Of a stretch of 64,000 nt of DNA, positions 35,276-44,618 are shown piece by piece (the stretch's first letter is position 1; every line of letters begins with the position of its first letter). The DNA lies in the NCBI GenBank assembly GCA_964553405.1, contig CAZKLS010000004.1, positions 3,751 to 67,750 on the forward strand. Direction: 5' to 3'. Source of the DNA: DATIRA01 sp964553405 (GTDB taxonomy: Bacteria > Pseudomonadota > Gammaproteobacteria > Steroidobacterales > Steroidobacteraceae). The position numbers and the translations under genes are program-made. Below the pieces are notes generated by a model. The model had not been told where the DNA came from and ran no database searches. It saw nothing but the letters and a program-made list of their open reading frames with translations.

Positions 35276-35899
35276 CTAGTACTCGACGGTCCGATCGAGC
35301 TTCAGCAGCCAGCCGGCCTCGCCTGGCACCAGCTTGTACTGCAGCTGGCGCGTGCCGCCCGACGGAGCGGAGTTCGTGTCTCCGGCCTTGTAGACCGGGA
35401 AGCGCCGCACCAGCGTGTTCTCGACGACGGCAAACTGGTCGTGCCCCATGTAACCCCGGGCCTCGGCAGCATCCTCCCCGAGCGGTGGCAGGTAGATCTC
35501 GCTCAGCGACTTGCGGTTGTTGGCTGCGTAGGCCACCAGCGAGCCGTAGGACCCGCTGCCGGCCGAATTCACGTACACGTACACCTCGGGCGAGCCGTCC
35601 GCGTTCAGGTCGGCCACTTCGGCGCCGGCGACCGACCCGTCCACCTCGCGCACGATCGTCGAGTTGTCGACCTCCAGTCCGGACGGCTGGATGGTCAGCG
35701 TGTTGATCGACGAATCGTTCGGACAGCTCAGCCGGAAGCGGACACCCTGCAGTTCCAGCGTCTGCTCGAACGGGCCGTCGGCGGTGGCGGTGGGTACCGG
35801 CGGTTCGCTTGTCTGCTGCCGCTGCTCCGCGGCCGCCGCCGTCAGTAACGGCAGCATGCAGGCCGCCAGCACGACGTGGAAATACGATAGCTCACGCAT
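35276..35899 (-). CDS. PliI-like periplasmic lysozyme inhibitor
   Basis: A 207-residue protein with a signal peptide (about 1-24, T-A-A-A-A). The mature part includes A-E-V-A-D-L-N-A-D-G-S-P-E-V-Y-V and S-A-G-S-G-S-Y-G-S-L-V-A-Y, then L-S-E-I-Y-L-P-P-L. These are conserved in PliI, the periplasmic inhibitor of invertebrate-type lysozymes; the S-G-S-Y loop inserts into the lysozyme active site in the characterised protein. Its presence suggests exposure to eukaryotic or competitor lysozymes. The family call is from memory of these conserved segments. It is 11 bases upstream of the cardiolipin synthase stop; both are on the minus strand and probably read together with cardiolipin synthase first. 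Confidence 0.7.
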   Translation of the reverse strand: MRELSYFHVVLAACMLPLLTAAAAEQRQQTSEPPVPTATADGPFEQTLELQGVRFRLSCPNDSSINTLTIQPSGLEVDNSTIVREVDGSVAGAEVADLNADGSPEVYVYVNSAGSGSYGSLVAYAANNRKSLSEIYLPPLGEDAAEARGYMGHDQFAVVENTLVRRFPVYKAGDTNSAPSGGTRQLQYKLVPGEAGWLLKLDRTVEY

Positions 35900-35910
35900 G
35901 TCGGATCACC

Positions 35911-37323
35911 TCAAAGTACCGGCGCGGCAAGGCGCGACAGGCTGACGCCGAGGCGCCACCAGAAAGACTTGCTTTCGAACTCACCCGGATCGATCGGCAC
36001 GGCGTGCCGGAAGTCCTCCTCGAACATCTTCTCCATCTCGGCGGCGAAGTCGCGGTCGGCGACCAGTGCCGTCACCTCGAAGTTCAGCCGGAAAGAGCGG
36101 TTGTCGAAGTTCGCCGTGCCCACGGTCGAGACCTCGTCGTCGACCAGCATGACCTTTTCGTGCAGGAACCCCGGCTGGTAGGCGTAGAAGCGGATGCCGA
36201 GGTCGCGCAGCATGTACATGTAGTGGAACGCCGCAAGGAAAACCGGCAGGCTGTCGCCCTTGCCGGTCGTGATCACGCGCACGTCCACGCCGCGCAGTGC
36301 CGCCAGCTGCAGCGCCTTGACCACCGCCTCGTCCGGAACGAAATACGGCGCCGACAGCCAGATGCGCTTTCGGGCCGAGTTCAGCGCCGTCACGAACATC
36401 AGCCCCGCCGATTCGAGCCGCTGCGTGGGGGCGGACGGGAAGATCATCGCGCGGACGTCGCTGCCCGGAGATTCCTTCGGCACCCAGTCGAGCTCGGGAA
36501 TTTCACGCGTCGCCCAGTACCAGTCCGACAGGATTGCGACCTGCAACTCCGTCACGACCGGACCCTCGAGGCGTACGTGCGTGTCCCGCCAGGGGGTGAA
36601 TTCCGGGTCCAGCCCCAGATACTCGTCGCCGACGTTGTGGCCGCCGACCCAGCCCGTCACGCCGTCCACCACCACCATCTTGCGGTGATTGCGGAAATTG
36701 AGCTGGAAGCGGTTGCCCGAACCCTGCGTGGGCTTGAACGAGGATACCTGCACGCCGGCAGCCTTCAATTCGTCGAGGTACCGCCCCGGCAGCCCCTTGC
36801 TGCCCACCTCGTCATACAGCATGTACACCCGCACGCCCGCGCGGGCACGCTCGATCATGGCCTGCTGCATGCGACGACCGAGCCCGTCGTCGTGGAACAT
36901 ATAGAACTGGACCAGGACATAGCGCTCCGCCCTGGCGATGCCGGCCGTGATGCTGTCGAACGTGACCTCGCCGTTCACGAGCAGTTCGACGCTGTTGCCA
37001 CGAGTCATCTTCATGCCGGAGAGTTCGCTGACGGCCCTGTAGACCTCCTGCACGGACTCGTCCTGCACGGTCCAGGGGTCGAGATTGCGTTTTATCTGAG
37101 CGAACAGCTCCTCGATCTCCTGCCTACGCTCCTCGAAGGCCTCGAGCGCGCCGCCGAACTTGCTTCGCCCGAGGACGAGATACGCGGGAACCGCGACGAA
37201 CGGCGCGGCCACCAGCGAAACCGCCCAGGCGACGGCCCCCTGTGACGTCCTTGCCGTCATGACTGCGTCGATCGCGGCAATGACACCGGCGACGTAGAAT
37301 GCAGTGACTATCCAGGCGATCAA
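35911..37323 (-). CDS. cls: cardiolipin synthase
   Basis: A 470-residue phospholipase D superfamily enzyme that joins two phosphatidylglycerol molecules into cardiolipin at the inner membrane. Two N-terminal membrane helices (about 3-52) precede two HKD-type motifs: N-H-R-K-M-V-V-V-D-G near 220 and H-E-K-V-M-L-V-D-D near 400, each followed by G-G-H-N or G-T-A-N-F-D. The length and double motif match bacterial ClsA/ClsC. It is divergent from the AsmA-like gene across 195 bases and read into the PliI-like gene downstream. Confidence 0.92.
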   Translation of the reverse strand: MIAWIVTAFYVAGVIAAIDAVMTARTSQGAVAWAVSLVAAPFVAVPAYLVLGRSKFGGALEAFEERRQEIEELFAQIKRNLDPWTVQDESVQEVYRAVSELSGMKMTRGNSVELLVNGEVTFDSITAGIARAERYVLVQFYMFHDDGLGRRMQQAMIERARAGVRVYMLYDEVGSKGLPGRYLDELKAAGVQVSSFKPTQGSGNRFQLNFRNHRKMVVVDGVTGWVGGHNVGDEYLGLDPEFTPWRDTHVRLEGPVVTELQVAILSDWYWATREIPELDWVPKESPGSDVRAMIFPSAPTQRLESAGLMFVTALNSARKRIWLSAPYFVPDEAVVKALQLAALRGVDVRVITTGKGDSLPVFLAAFHYMYMLRDLGIRFYAYQPGFLHEKVMLVDDEVSTVGTANFDNRSFRLNFEVTALVADRDFAAEMEKMFEEDFRHAVPIDPGEFESKSFWWRLGVSLSRLAAPVL

Positions 37324-37395
37324 TGCAGCGTCTCCCCTCGACCCGCGGATCCACGCTCCGCGGCGATGTTGCTCCGATCCATGCGTCCTCGACCG

Positions 37396-37426
37396 ATCAC
37401 AGGATGCTCATCCGACTGTGTAGAAT
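37396..37426 (+). promoter_or_regulatory. possible promoter of the AsmA-like gene
   Basis: TAGAAT at 37421-37426 matches the -10 consensus at five of six positions. ATCACA at 37396-37401 matches the -35 box at four of six, with a 19-base spacer. A perfect dyad lies about 25 bases downstream, in the presumed leader. Confidence 0.3.
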
Positions 37427-37451
37427 CGACCTGCCCGGCCGTCCCGTCAAA

Positions 37452-37466
37452 TGACAGGCACTGTCA
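37452..37466. promoter_or_regulatory. perfect inverted repeat, candidate operator
   Basis: TGACAG and CTGTCA form a perfect six-base dyad around GCA, in the 195-base gap between cls and the AsmA-like gene. It lies just downstream of the TAGAAT box. A homodimeric repressor could bind here. No cognate regulator gene is adjacent. Confidence 0.4.
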
Positions 37467-37518
37467 GGACACGGCCGGCAGTCAGCAGGGCGAGCCGAAC
37501 GGCCGCCAGGGGCAACCG

Positions 37519-39723
37519 TTGACCGATCTCCCATCGCCGACCAATGCCACTGACGGCGTCACCTACAGGCTGCTGCGCCGCGGCGCGTACACGCTGCTGC
37601 TGCTCTACGGCACCTACCTGGTTGCCGGCAACCTGTTGCTCAACACCCCGATCGGCCACCGGCTCGCGAACCCGAAACCGGAAAAGGCGCAGGTCGGCTG
37701 GGACCGGGCGCTGACGATAATCCCGACCCACGTGAAGGTCTGGAACCTGCGCGTCGCCGGCAACGTGCGCCGCACGGTCTGGTCGGTACAGGCGGACCAG
37801 GCGAGCGGCCGGTTGGCCCTGCTGCCGCTGCTGCGCCGGACGATCAGCGTCCGGGGCCTGGTCGGCGAACAGGTGTCCGGTGGTGCGAGCCTGATCGACA
37901 ACCCACGGCCTGCGTCTGAAGCACGCCCGGGCGGCTGGACACTGGAGTTCGACGAGATCTCGGTGCAGTCGATGCGCCATGCCTACTTCAACGACCTGGT
38001 GCTGGTCGGCGAGGGGCGCGTCACCGGCGGCTTCCGCAAGACCATGCGCGGCGGCGCAACGGAACTGCTGCCCACCGAATTCGAGGTGCCGGACGCGGTG
38101 CTCTGGAGAGAGGGCACGGCACTGCTGCGCGAGGCAAAGCTGACCGGGACGATTGCAATGGCGCCGAACACGCGTGCCGAGGCGCCCGGAGTCCGCAAGC
38201 TGCTCTGGCTCGATGCCGATGTGGCGGTGGACGGCGTGACACCCGGCCTGCGGATCCTTGTTGACGACCAGCAACGTCCGCAGCTGGTGCCGACCGACAG
38301 GCAGGGGCAAGTCTCGGCGCAGCTCGGCTGGCGGCGCGGTCAACTCCGGCCCGGCACCAGCGTGCAGTTCGACGCACCGGTCGACGCCAGCGTCGCCGGG
38401 AAAGAGGTCCCCGGCTCGAGCGAATTATTGATGCAGGTGGACGAACGGCAGGTTGAACTGAAGGCCAAACTCGGCACCGGGTCGGCCTCTCACTTCCACG
38501 CCGACGCGGACCTGGTGATGAGCGGAACCTCGATACCGATCCCGATCGAATCGGTGACGGAGATCGTATCGCGGACTGCCGGACACGTGGACGCGACCTG
38601 GCAGTTTCAGTCGCTTTCCTGGCTGACGGGCCTGATCCGGGCACCCGCGCTGGTGTCCTTTGACGGCTCCGGCAGCATCGTCGCGGACCTCACTATCGCC
38701 GATGGCAAGATCGCGGCCGGCAGCCGCCTGGACGTTCCCGCGGTCACGGCGGTCGTCAGCGCAATGGGAAATGACTTCAGTGGAGCGGCGCAAGCCGAGA
38801 TCGCATTCGAGCCCGCCGAGCGCGTCAATGGCGTCAGGCCCCGGCTCCGGGCCCGGATGCAGGAGTTTCGGGTGGCGCCGGGCGACTCGCCACAGAACCC
38901 CTACGTCGAGGGGCACGACCTGAGGCTGGAAGTGACCGTGGACGACATGGAAGGCGAACTCAAGGACAGCTATCGCGCCCACCTGGTCTTCAACGATGCG
39001 GACGTGCCCGACCTGCGTGTCTACAACCGTTACCTGCCGAACCAGCAGGTCAGGATCCTGGCCGGAGCGGGGCTGCTGAGCGGCGATCTCAGGCTCGACG
39101 GCGAAGGACAGGTGGGCCGCGGCGAGCTGCGCGTTGCGGCGAACGACGCCAGGATCGACGTCGCCGGGATCGGACTCAAAGGAAGCCTGCAGACTGACGT
39201 CCGGCTGCGCCGTGCGGATCTCGCGAATCGCAATCTGGACGCCAGCGGCAGCCGGATCGCACTGAAGGGCCTGAGCGTCGAGGCCCCGGCCGATCAGGCC
39301 AGGTCCGACTGGTGGGCCACGCTCGAACTCGCCGCCGCAACGCTGGACCTGGACAAGCCGGCAGCACTGGATGCACGGCTGAATGTCAGCATGAAGGACT
39401 TGAGCGTGCTGCTGGAGCTTTTCGCGCAGAAGAAGCACTTCCCTCACTGGGTCGCCAATGTGGTCGACGAGGGTCAGGCCGACATGAGCGGCCACCTGCG
39501 GTGGAAGGACCAGGCGCTGGTTCTAGACAGGTTCTCGGGCAGCAACGACCGATTTCACGCGCAGGCACGACTGCGGCTGCACGACGGCCAGCGCAAAGGC
39601 GACCTGTACCTTGGCTGGCACAAGCTCGGCCTCGGCCTGGAGCTCGATGGCGAAAAGAAGGATTTCCGATTCATCCAGCCTCGCAAGTGGTTTGAGTCCC
39701 GGCCGGACCTGCTTCCGCGCTGA
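37519..39723 (+). CDS. AsmA/TamB-like envelope protein, function unknown
   Basis: A protein of about 734 residues with one N-terminal membrane helix (about 25-45) and a long periplasmic region made of repeated beta-strands rich in D-L-x-x-x-G-x-L-x. This is the look of AsmA/DUF748-type proteins that bridge lipids across the periplasm. Segments such as L-R-G-D-L-R-L-D-G-E-G and L-V-D/D-L-x-L repeats support that class, but I see no exact family signature. I chose the TTG at 37519 because a CAGGGG ribosome-like site lies about eight bases upstream. The upstream in-frame stretch to 37366 is cysteine-rich and atypical and is probably leader. It overlaps the convergent monooxygenase by 53 bases. 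Confidence 0.7.
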   Translation: MTDLPSPTNATDGVTYRLLRRGAYTLLLLYGTYLVAGNLLLNTPIGHRLANPKPEKAQVGWDRALTIIPTHVKVWNLRVAGNVRRTVWSVQADQASGRLALLPLLRRTISVRGLVGEQVSGGASLIDNPRPASEARPGGWTLEFDEISVQSMRHAYFNDLVLVGEGRVTGGFRKTMRGGATELLPTEFEVPDAVLWREGTALLREAKLTGTIAMAPNTRAEAPGVRKLLWLDADVAVDGVTPGLRILVDDQQRPQLVPTDRQGQVSAQLGWRRGQLRPGTSVQFDAPVDASVAGKEVPGSSELLMQVDERQVELKAKLGTGSASHFHADADLVMSGTSIPIPIESVTEIVSRTAGHVDATWQFQSLSWLTGLIRAPALVSFDGSGSIVADLTIADGKIAAGSRLDVPAVTAVVSAMGNDFSGAAQAEIAFEPAERVNGVRPRLRARMQEFRVAPGDSPQNPYVEGHDLRLEVTVDDMEGELKDSYRAHLVFNDADVPDLRVYNRYLPNQQVRILAGAGLLSGDLRLDGEGQVGRGELRVAANDARIDVAGIGLKGSLQTDVRLRRADLANRNLDASGSRIALKGLSVEAPADQARSDWWATLELAAATLDLDKPAALDARLNVSMKDLSVLLELFAQKKHFPHWVANVVDEGQADMSGHLRWKDQALVLDRFSGSNDRFHAQARLRLHDGQRKGDLYLGWHKLGLGLELDGEKKDFRFIQPRKWFESRPDLLPR

Positions 39724-41227
39724 TCGCTCGCCCGAACGCATAGTCCGCGGCGCGGACCTTGCGCGTCTCGAGCCAGTAACGCCAGGTGGACCAGGGCCAG
39801 ATCGTGAAATTGCGTCCATCCGCCTGCTGGTACCAGCTGGCGCAGCCCGAGGTCCAGACCGTTCCCTGCAGCGCCCGCTGCACCCGCTCGTTGAACGAGG
39901 TCTGCACCTGCGGTCTCAGGTCGAGGTACGCCGCGCCGCGCGACTCGACCGCCCGCAGGCATTGCATGACGTAATGCACCTGGCACTCGATCATGAAGAT
40001 GATCGAGTTGTGACCGAGCGCGGTGTTCGGCCCGACGAGCTGGTACATGTTGGGGTAGCCGCTCACGGTGATGCCGTAGTACGCCTCTGCGCCTGCCTTC
40101 CAGTCCTCGGCGAGTGTATGTCCCGGCATCCCGGTGACCGGAAAATCCTTCATGTAGATTCGCGGGTCCACGACGAAGCCGGTACCGAGGATGATGCAGT
40201 CCACAGGCCTCTCCACACCGTCCTCAGTCACGATGCTCGACTCGCGGACCTCGCGGATTCCGTCGGTAACGAGCTCCACGTTGCTCCGGTTGAACATCGG
40301 ATACCAGGTGTTCGAGATCAGTACCCGCTTGCAGCCGATCGTGTAGTCGGGCGTCAGCTTGCGCGCGAGCTCCGGGTCGCGGACCTGGTGGCGGATGAAC
40401 AGCCGCGCGAGTCGCTGCAGTCCGCGGGCAAGAGCCGGGTGAAAAATGGGCCAGACCCGGGACTCGTTCGACCAGTACAGTCTCGCCCGATGCAGCTTGC
40501 GCAGCCACGGGAAGCGCGCGAAGCGCCGCTTCGTACGCTCGGGATAGGCGCGCGTGTCGCGGGGAATCACCCAGGCCGGCGTGCGCTGGAACACGTAGAG
40601 TTTCTCGACGTCCGGCGCGATCTCGGGGCAGTACTGGATCGCGCTGCCGCCGGTGCCGATCGAGGCGACCCGTTTCCCCTCGAGCCGATAGCCGTGATTC
40701 CAGCGCGCCGAATGGAACACCTCGCCGCGAAAACGCGCGAGGCCCGGGATCGAAGGAATCTGCGGCCGGCTGAGAGGGCCACTGGCCAGCACGAAATGCC
40801 GCGCGACGAAGGTCTCGCCACCGCGGGTTCGCACCGTCCAGCAGCCCGAATCGGGGTCGAAGCGCGCGGCGCAGACCTCGCGCCCGAAGCGGATGTGGGG
40901 ACGCAGCCGGTACTTCTGCGTCGTATCCAGGATGTAGCGCTGGATCTCCTCCCAGCCCGGGTAGCGCCGCGTCCAGTCCGGCTTGCCCTCGAAAGAGTAC
41001 GAATACAGGTGCGACTGCACGTCGCAGGCCGCACCCGGATAGGTGTTATCGCGCCAGGTACCGCCGACCTCCGGCTCCTTCTCGAGGATCAGGAAATCCT
41101 GGATGCCCGCCTCGAGCAGCTTGATGCCCATGCACAAGCCACCGAAACCCGCGCCGAGCACCAGCACCGCGAGATTCGAGCGGTCGACAGGGACGGGTCG
41201 CGTGTCGGCGCCATCAGTCATGTTCAT
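39671..41227 (-). CDS. Baeyer-Villiger-type flavin monooxygenase
   Basis: A 518-residue FAD- and NADPH-dependent monooxygenase that inserts oxygen next to a ketone to give an ester or lactone. It has the FAD loop G-A-G-F-G-G (25-30) and the type I BVMO fingerprint F-R-G-E-V-F-H-S-A-R-W at 166-176. The second nucleotide loop is G-T-G-G-S-A, followed by a G-T-G-F segment near 345. Together these separate it from N-hydroxylating and plain flavin monooxygenases. Likely substrates are cyclic, steroidal or long-chain ketones; the sequence does not decide. The 3' end overlaps the AsmA-like gene by 53 bases. It is divergent from the exported methyltransferase by 158 bases. Confidence 0.92.
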   Translation of the reverse strand: MNMTDGADTRPVPVDRSNLAVLVLGAGFGGLCMGIKLLEAGIQDFLILEKEPEVGGTWRDNTYPGAACDVQSHLYSYSFEGKPDWTRRYPGWEEIQRYILDTTQKYRLRPHIRFGREVCAARFDPDSGCWTVRTRGGETFVARHFVLASGPLSRPQIPSIPGLARFRGEVFHSARWNHGYRLEGKRVASIGTGGSAIQYCPEIAPDVEKLYVFQRTPAWVIPRDTRAYPERTKRRFARFPWLRKLHRARLYWSNESRVWPIFHPALARGLQRLARLFIRHQVRDPELARKLTPDYTIGCKRVLISNTWYPMFNRSNVELVTDGIREVRESSIVTEDGVERPVDCIILGTGFVVDPRIYMKDFPVTGMPGHTLAEDWKAGAEAYYGITVSGYPNMYQLVGPNTALGHNSIIFMIECQVHYVMQCLRAVESRGAAYLDLRPQVQTSFNERVQRALQGTVWTSGCASWYQQADGRNFTIWPWSTWRYWLETRKVRAADYAFGRAISAEAGPAGTQTTCEAG

Positions 41228-41385
41228 TCAGTCTCGCACAAGTTCACGGATCTGTTGCAGGCCGCGCCGGCGACGCCGGTGATTTCGCGCCGCCGGAGGG
41301 CGCATCGCAGTTTCCGCAATGCTCGCGGCCCGGGCGACTGCGTAAACTGTAACCGGGACTTTGCCACTGCTGGAGCTGGCTCGGC

Positions 41386-42135
41386 ATGACGACACGGGCC
41401 GCAGTGCTCGGGGTGCTCTCGATCCTGCTGCTGACGCAGGGCGGCAGCCCGGCGGCCGGCGCCGGGTCGTCGGCCCGTGACGCCGAGCGCGAGGCACTGG
41501 TGCTGGAGATCGAGCGCGACGTACGCGAGACCGCCGAGTACATCAACCGCAGGGAGCTCGACCAGCGCGTGCTGGCGGCGATGCGAGCCGTGCCGCGGCA
41601 CGAGTTCGTCAGGCCCGCGGACCTCGACCTGGCCTACCGGAACCGGCCGCTGCCGATCGGGCACGGCCAGACCATCTCTCAACCCTACATCGTCGCGATC
41701 ATGACAGACCTGGTCGAGCCGCGTCCCGGCTGCGTCGTGCTCGAGGTCGGCACGGGCTCCGGCTACCAGGCCGCCGTGCTCGGCGAACTCTGCCGGAAGG
41801 TCTACTCGATCGAGATCGTCGAACCGCTTGGACTGCAGGCTCGGGAGAGGCTCGGACGCCTCGGCTACGACAACGTCGAGGTACGCATCGGCGACGGCTA
41901 TTTCGGCTGGCCGGAGCATGCGCCGTTCGATGCGATCGTCGTGACCGCCGTGGCGAGCCACGTCCCTCCCCCGCTGCTGCAGCAGCTGAAGCCCGGCGGC
42001 CGGATGGTGCTGCCGGTCGGCACGCCATTCACGACCCAGCAGCTCGTGCTGGTCGAGAAGCATGCCGACGGCAAGGTCACGACCCGGCAGCTGTTGCCGG
42101 TGGCTTTCGTTCCGCTCACCGGTGGACATGACTGA
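41386..42135 (+). CDS. pcm: protein-L-isoaspartate O-methyltransferase with predicted signal peptide
   Basis: A 249-residue PCMT. The methyltransferase core (about 35-245) has Q-T-I-S-Q-P-Y-I-V-A, V-L-E-V-G-T-G-S-G-Y-Q-A-A-V-L (SAM site), and L-K-P-G-G-R-M-V-L-P-V-G. It would methylate abnormal isoaspartyl residues for repair. It is preceded by a hydrophobic stretch (about 5-25) ending in A-A-G-A, which looks like a signal peptide; cytoplasmic PCMTs usually lack this. Either the enzyme acts in the periplasm, where SAM supply is unclear, or the real start is further in. It overlaps the next gene by eight bases. Confidence 0.87.
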   Translation: MTTRAAVLGVLSILLLTQGGSPAAGAGSSARDAEREALVLEIERDVRETAEYINRRELDQRVLAAMRAVPRHEFVRPADLDLAYRNRPLPIGHGQTISQPYIVAIMTDLVEPRPGCVVLEVGTGSGYQAAVLGELCRKVYSIEIVEPLGLQARERLGRLGYDNVEVRIGDGYFGWPEHAPFDAIVVTAVASHVPPPLLQQLKPGGRMVLPVGTPFTTQQLVLVEKHADGKVTTRQLLPVAFVPLTGGHD

Positions 42136-44569
42136 TACACCGGCCCGCGCGCCGCTGATATCGGTCGCGCTGGTTTCGTTCGCGGCGCTGGGCAGCGAGA
42201 TCGTTCTGAACCGGATTTTCGCCGTGGTGCACTGGCATCACTTCGCGTTCATGATCATCAGCCTCGCGCTGCTCGGCTTCGGCGCGAGCGGCACGTTCCT
42301 CGCCGTCGCCCGGCGGCGCCTGCTGCCGCACTACGCGGCGAGCTATCTCGCGAGCATCGCCTCGTTCGGCGTGCTGGTCGTCGCGAGCCCGCTCGCCGCC
42401 TTGTCACTGCCATTCCGGGCCGAGGCGCTGCTGTGGGATCCGTGGCAGCCGCTCTGGCTGGTGCTGATGTACCTCGTTCTCGCGGCGCCGTTCTTCTGCG
42501 CGGCCAATGCGATCGGACTCGCGCTGATGGCCGGCCGTGACCATGCAGGACGGGTCTATGCAGCGGATCTCGCCGGCGCGGGCGTCGGCAGCGTCGCGGT
42601 ACTCGGGCTGATGTACTGGATCTGGCCCGAGGGCCTGTTGCGGCTGGTCGGCGCCACCGCATTCAGCGCCGTGATCGTGGGAGCCGTCGAGCTGAATGCA
42701 AAGCCGATGCGCTGGACGGTCCTCGCGGTGGCGGGCATGACACTGCTGGCATTACTGCCTTCGTCCTGGCTGCGGCTCGAGCCGGGGCCGTACAAGGCCC
42801 TGAGCCAGGCGCTGCGGATCGAGGGAACGCGGGTGCTGCTCGAGCGGTCGAGTCCGCTCGCCCGGATCACCGTGCTCGAAAGCAGCCGCACGCCGCTCAG
42901 GCTCGCGCCCGGCCTCAGCCTGAATGCGACCGCCGAACCGCCTGAGCAGCTCGGCATGTTCACGGACGGCGATGCGATCCAGGCCATCACCGCGGCGACC
43001 GACGACGCTGCGCGCCTCGAGTACCTGTCGCGGACGACTTCTGCGCTGGCCTACCGGCTCGCTGCGCCGCGCGACGTGCTGGTGCCCGATGCAGGTGGCG
43101 GCGACGAGATCCTGCGCGCGCGGCACCTCGGTGCCGGGCGCGTGACCGCGCTGGAACTCAATCCGCAGGTGAGCGGGCTTCTGCGCGAGACGTTTCGCGA
43201 TTACACGGGAAATCTCGCCGGCCTCGCCGGCGTACGGCTCGAGCAGGGTGACGCCCGGGGCTTCCTGCAGCGCTCCGGGCAGACCTATGACCTGATCCAG
43301 CTCTCGCTCGGCGGCGCGACGAGCGGCGGACTCGGGGCACTGAACGAGGACTATGAGTACACGGTCGAGGCACTGCGACTGTACATGCGGCACCTCGAGC
43401 CGGGCGGACTGCTGGCGATCACCGGAGGCGTGCAGATCCCGCCGCGGGAAGGACTCAAGCTGGCCGCGACGGGCATCGGGGCCATGCAGGCGGAGGGAAT
43501 TCTTCGCCCTTCCGACCGGCTGATCATGATCCGGGGCTGGCAGACGTTCACACTGCTGCTGAAGAACGGTGACGTCACGTCGGATGAGATCGCGGTGACG
43601 CGCGCGTTCTGCGACGCGCAGTCGTTCGACCCGGTCTGGTACCCGGGGCTCGAGCGCCGGGACACCAACCAGCGTAACCAGTTGCCGGAACCCTGGTACC
43701 ACGATGGTGTCCGGGCGCTGCTCGGGGATGCCGCCCCGCGTTACCTCGCGGACTATCCGTACCGGATACGGCCGGCCACCGACGATCGTCCGTATTTCCA
43801 CAATTTCTTCCGTTGGCGAACGTTCTCCGAGAGCTTCGGCGCGCGGGAACGCGGTGGCATGGCGCTGCTCGAAGCGGGATACCTGCTGCTCGTCCTGACG
43901 CTGCTCCAGGCGGTGATTGCTGGCGCGATACTGATCCTGGCGCCGCTGCGCCGGCTGGCCCCGCCGCAGCGCCCCGGTCGCGCGGAACGCCTGCGCGTCG
44001 TGCTGTATTTCGGCGGGATCGGTCTCGCGTTCATGTTCCTGGAGATCGCTTACCTGCAGAAGCTGCTGCTCGTCGTGCACCATCCGACCGTGGCGCTCGG
44101 CCTCACGCTCGGGACGTTCCTGGTCGCGGCCGGCGCAGGCAGCCTGTGGGCCGATCGCACGTCCGCGGCGCGCGCTCGCCGGACGCTGGTGCTGGCTATC
44201 GCAGGGATCCTACTGCTCGGAACCCTGCACGCCGTCTCGTTCGACACAGTCACGTCACTGCTGGCCGCCTGGCCCGGGCCGGCGACGGCCGCCGCGGCTG
44301 CGTGCCTGGTCGCGCCGCTTGCGTTCTGCATGGGCATGCCGTTTCCGCTCGCGCTGCGCGAACTGGAGCCGCCGCTCGTACCCTGGGCCTGGGGCATCAA
44401 CGGCTGCGCCTCCGTGGCGAGCGCTGCGCTGGCCACGCTGATCGCGGTGGATCTCGGCCTGCGGAACCTGCTCTGGCTGGCGCTGGCGCTGTACGCACTG
44501 GTCCTGCTGGCGTTTCCGTCCAGCAGCGACGGGCGTCTGCATTCCGGCGTCGCTATCATGGACCGATGA
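42128..44569 (+). CDS. membrane-embedded spermidine-synthase-like protein
   Basis: An 813-residue protein. About eight membrane helices (about 12-235) precede a soluble Rossmann methyltransferase/spermidine-synthase-like domain (about 310-560). The latter includes V-L-V-P-D-A-G-G-G-D-E-I and V-T-A-L-E-L-N-P-Q-V. A second helix block (about 578-805) closes the protein. The ATG at 42128 is chosen because the earlier in-frame start lies inside pcm. The polyamine-synthase catalytic D-G motif is altered to L-G-G-A-T, so it may transfer a different group or be non-catalytic. The eight-base overlap with pcm implies coupled translation. Confidence 0.8.
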   Translation: MTDTPARAPLISVALVSFAALGSEIVLNRIFAVVHWHHFAFMIISLALLGFGASGTFLAVARRRLLPHYAASYLASIASFGVLVVASPLAALSLPFRAEALLWDPWQPLWLVLMYLVLAAPFFCAANAIGLALMAGRDHAGRVYAADLAGAGVGSVAVLGLMYWIWPEGLLRLVGATAFSAVIVGAVELNAKPMRWTVLAVAGMTLLALLPSSWLRLEPGPYKALSQALRIEGTRVLLERSSPLARITVLESSRTPLRLAPGLSLNATAEPPEQLGMFTDGDAIQAITAATDDAARLEYLSRTTSALAYRLAAPRDVLVPDAGGGDEILRARHLGAGRVTALELNPQVSGLLRETFRDYTGNLAGLAGVRLEQGDARGFLQRSGQTYDLIQLSLGGATSGGLGALNEDYEYTVEALRLYMRHLEPGGLLAITGGVQIPPREGLKLAATGIGAMQAEGILRPSDRLIMIRGWQTFTLLLKNGDVTSDEIAVTRAFCDAQSFDPVWYPGLERRDTNQRNQLPEPWYHDGVRALLGDAAPRYLADYPYRIRPATDDRPYFHNFFRWRTFSESFGARERGGMALLEAGYLLLVLTLLQAVIAGAILILAPLRRLAPPQRPGRAERLRVVLYFGGIGLAFMFLEIAYLQKLLLVVHHPTVALGLTLGTFLVAAGAGSLWADRTSAARARRTLVLAIAGILLLGTLHAVSFDTVTSLLAAWPGPATAAAAACLVAPLAFCMGMPFPLALRELEPPLVPWAWGINGCASVASAALATLIAVDLGLRNLLWLALALYALVLLAFPSSSDGRLHSGVAIMDR

Positions 44570-44618
44570 ACGTGGCTCCCCAATGCCGGGGTCCGTTGCC
44601 CCGCTCCCCCGGAATCCG

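Noticed and set aside
39611..41389. 592-residue plus-strand frame
   Set aside because: Antisense to the Baeyer-Villiger monooxygenase, whose fingerprint motif is intact.
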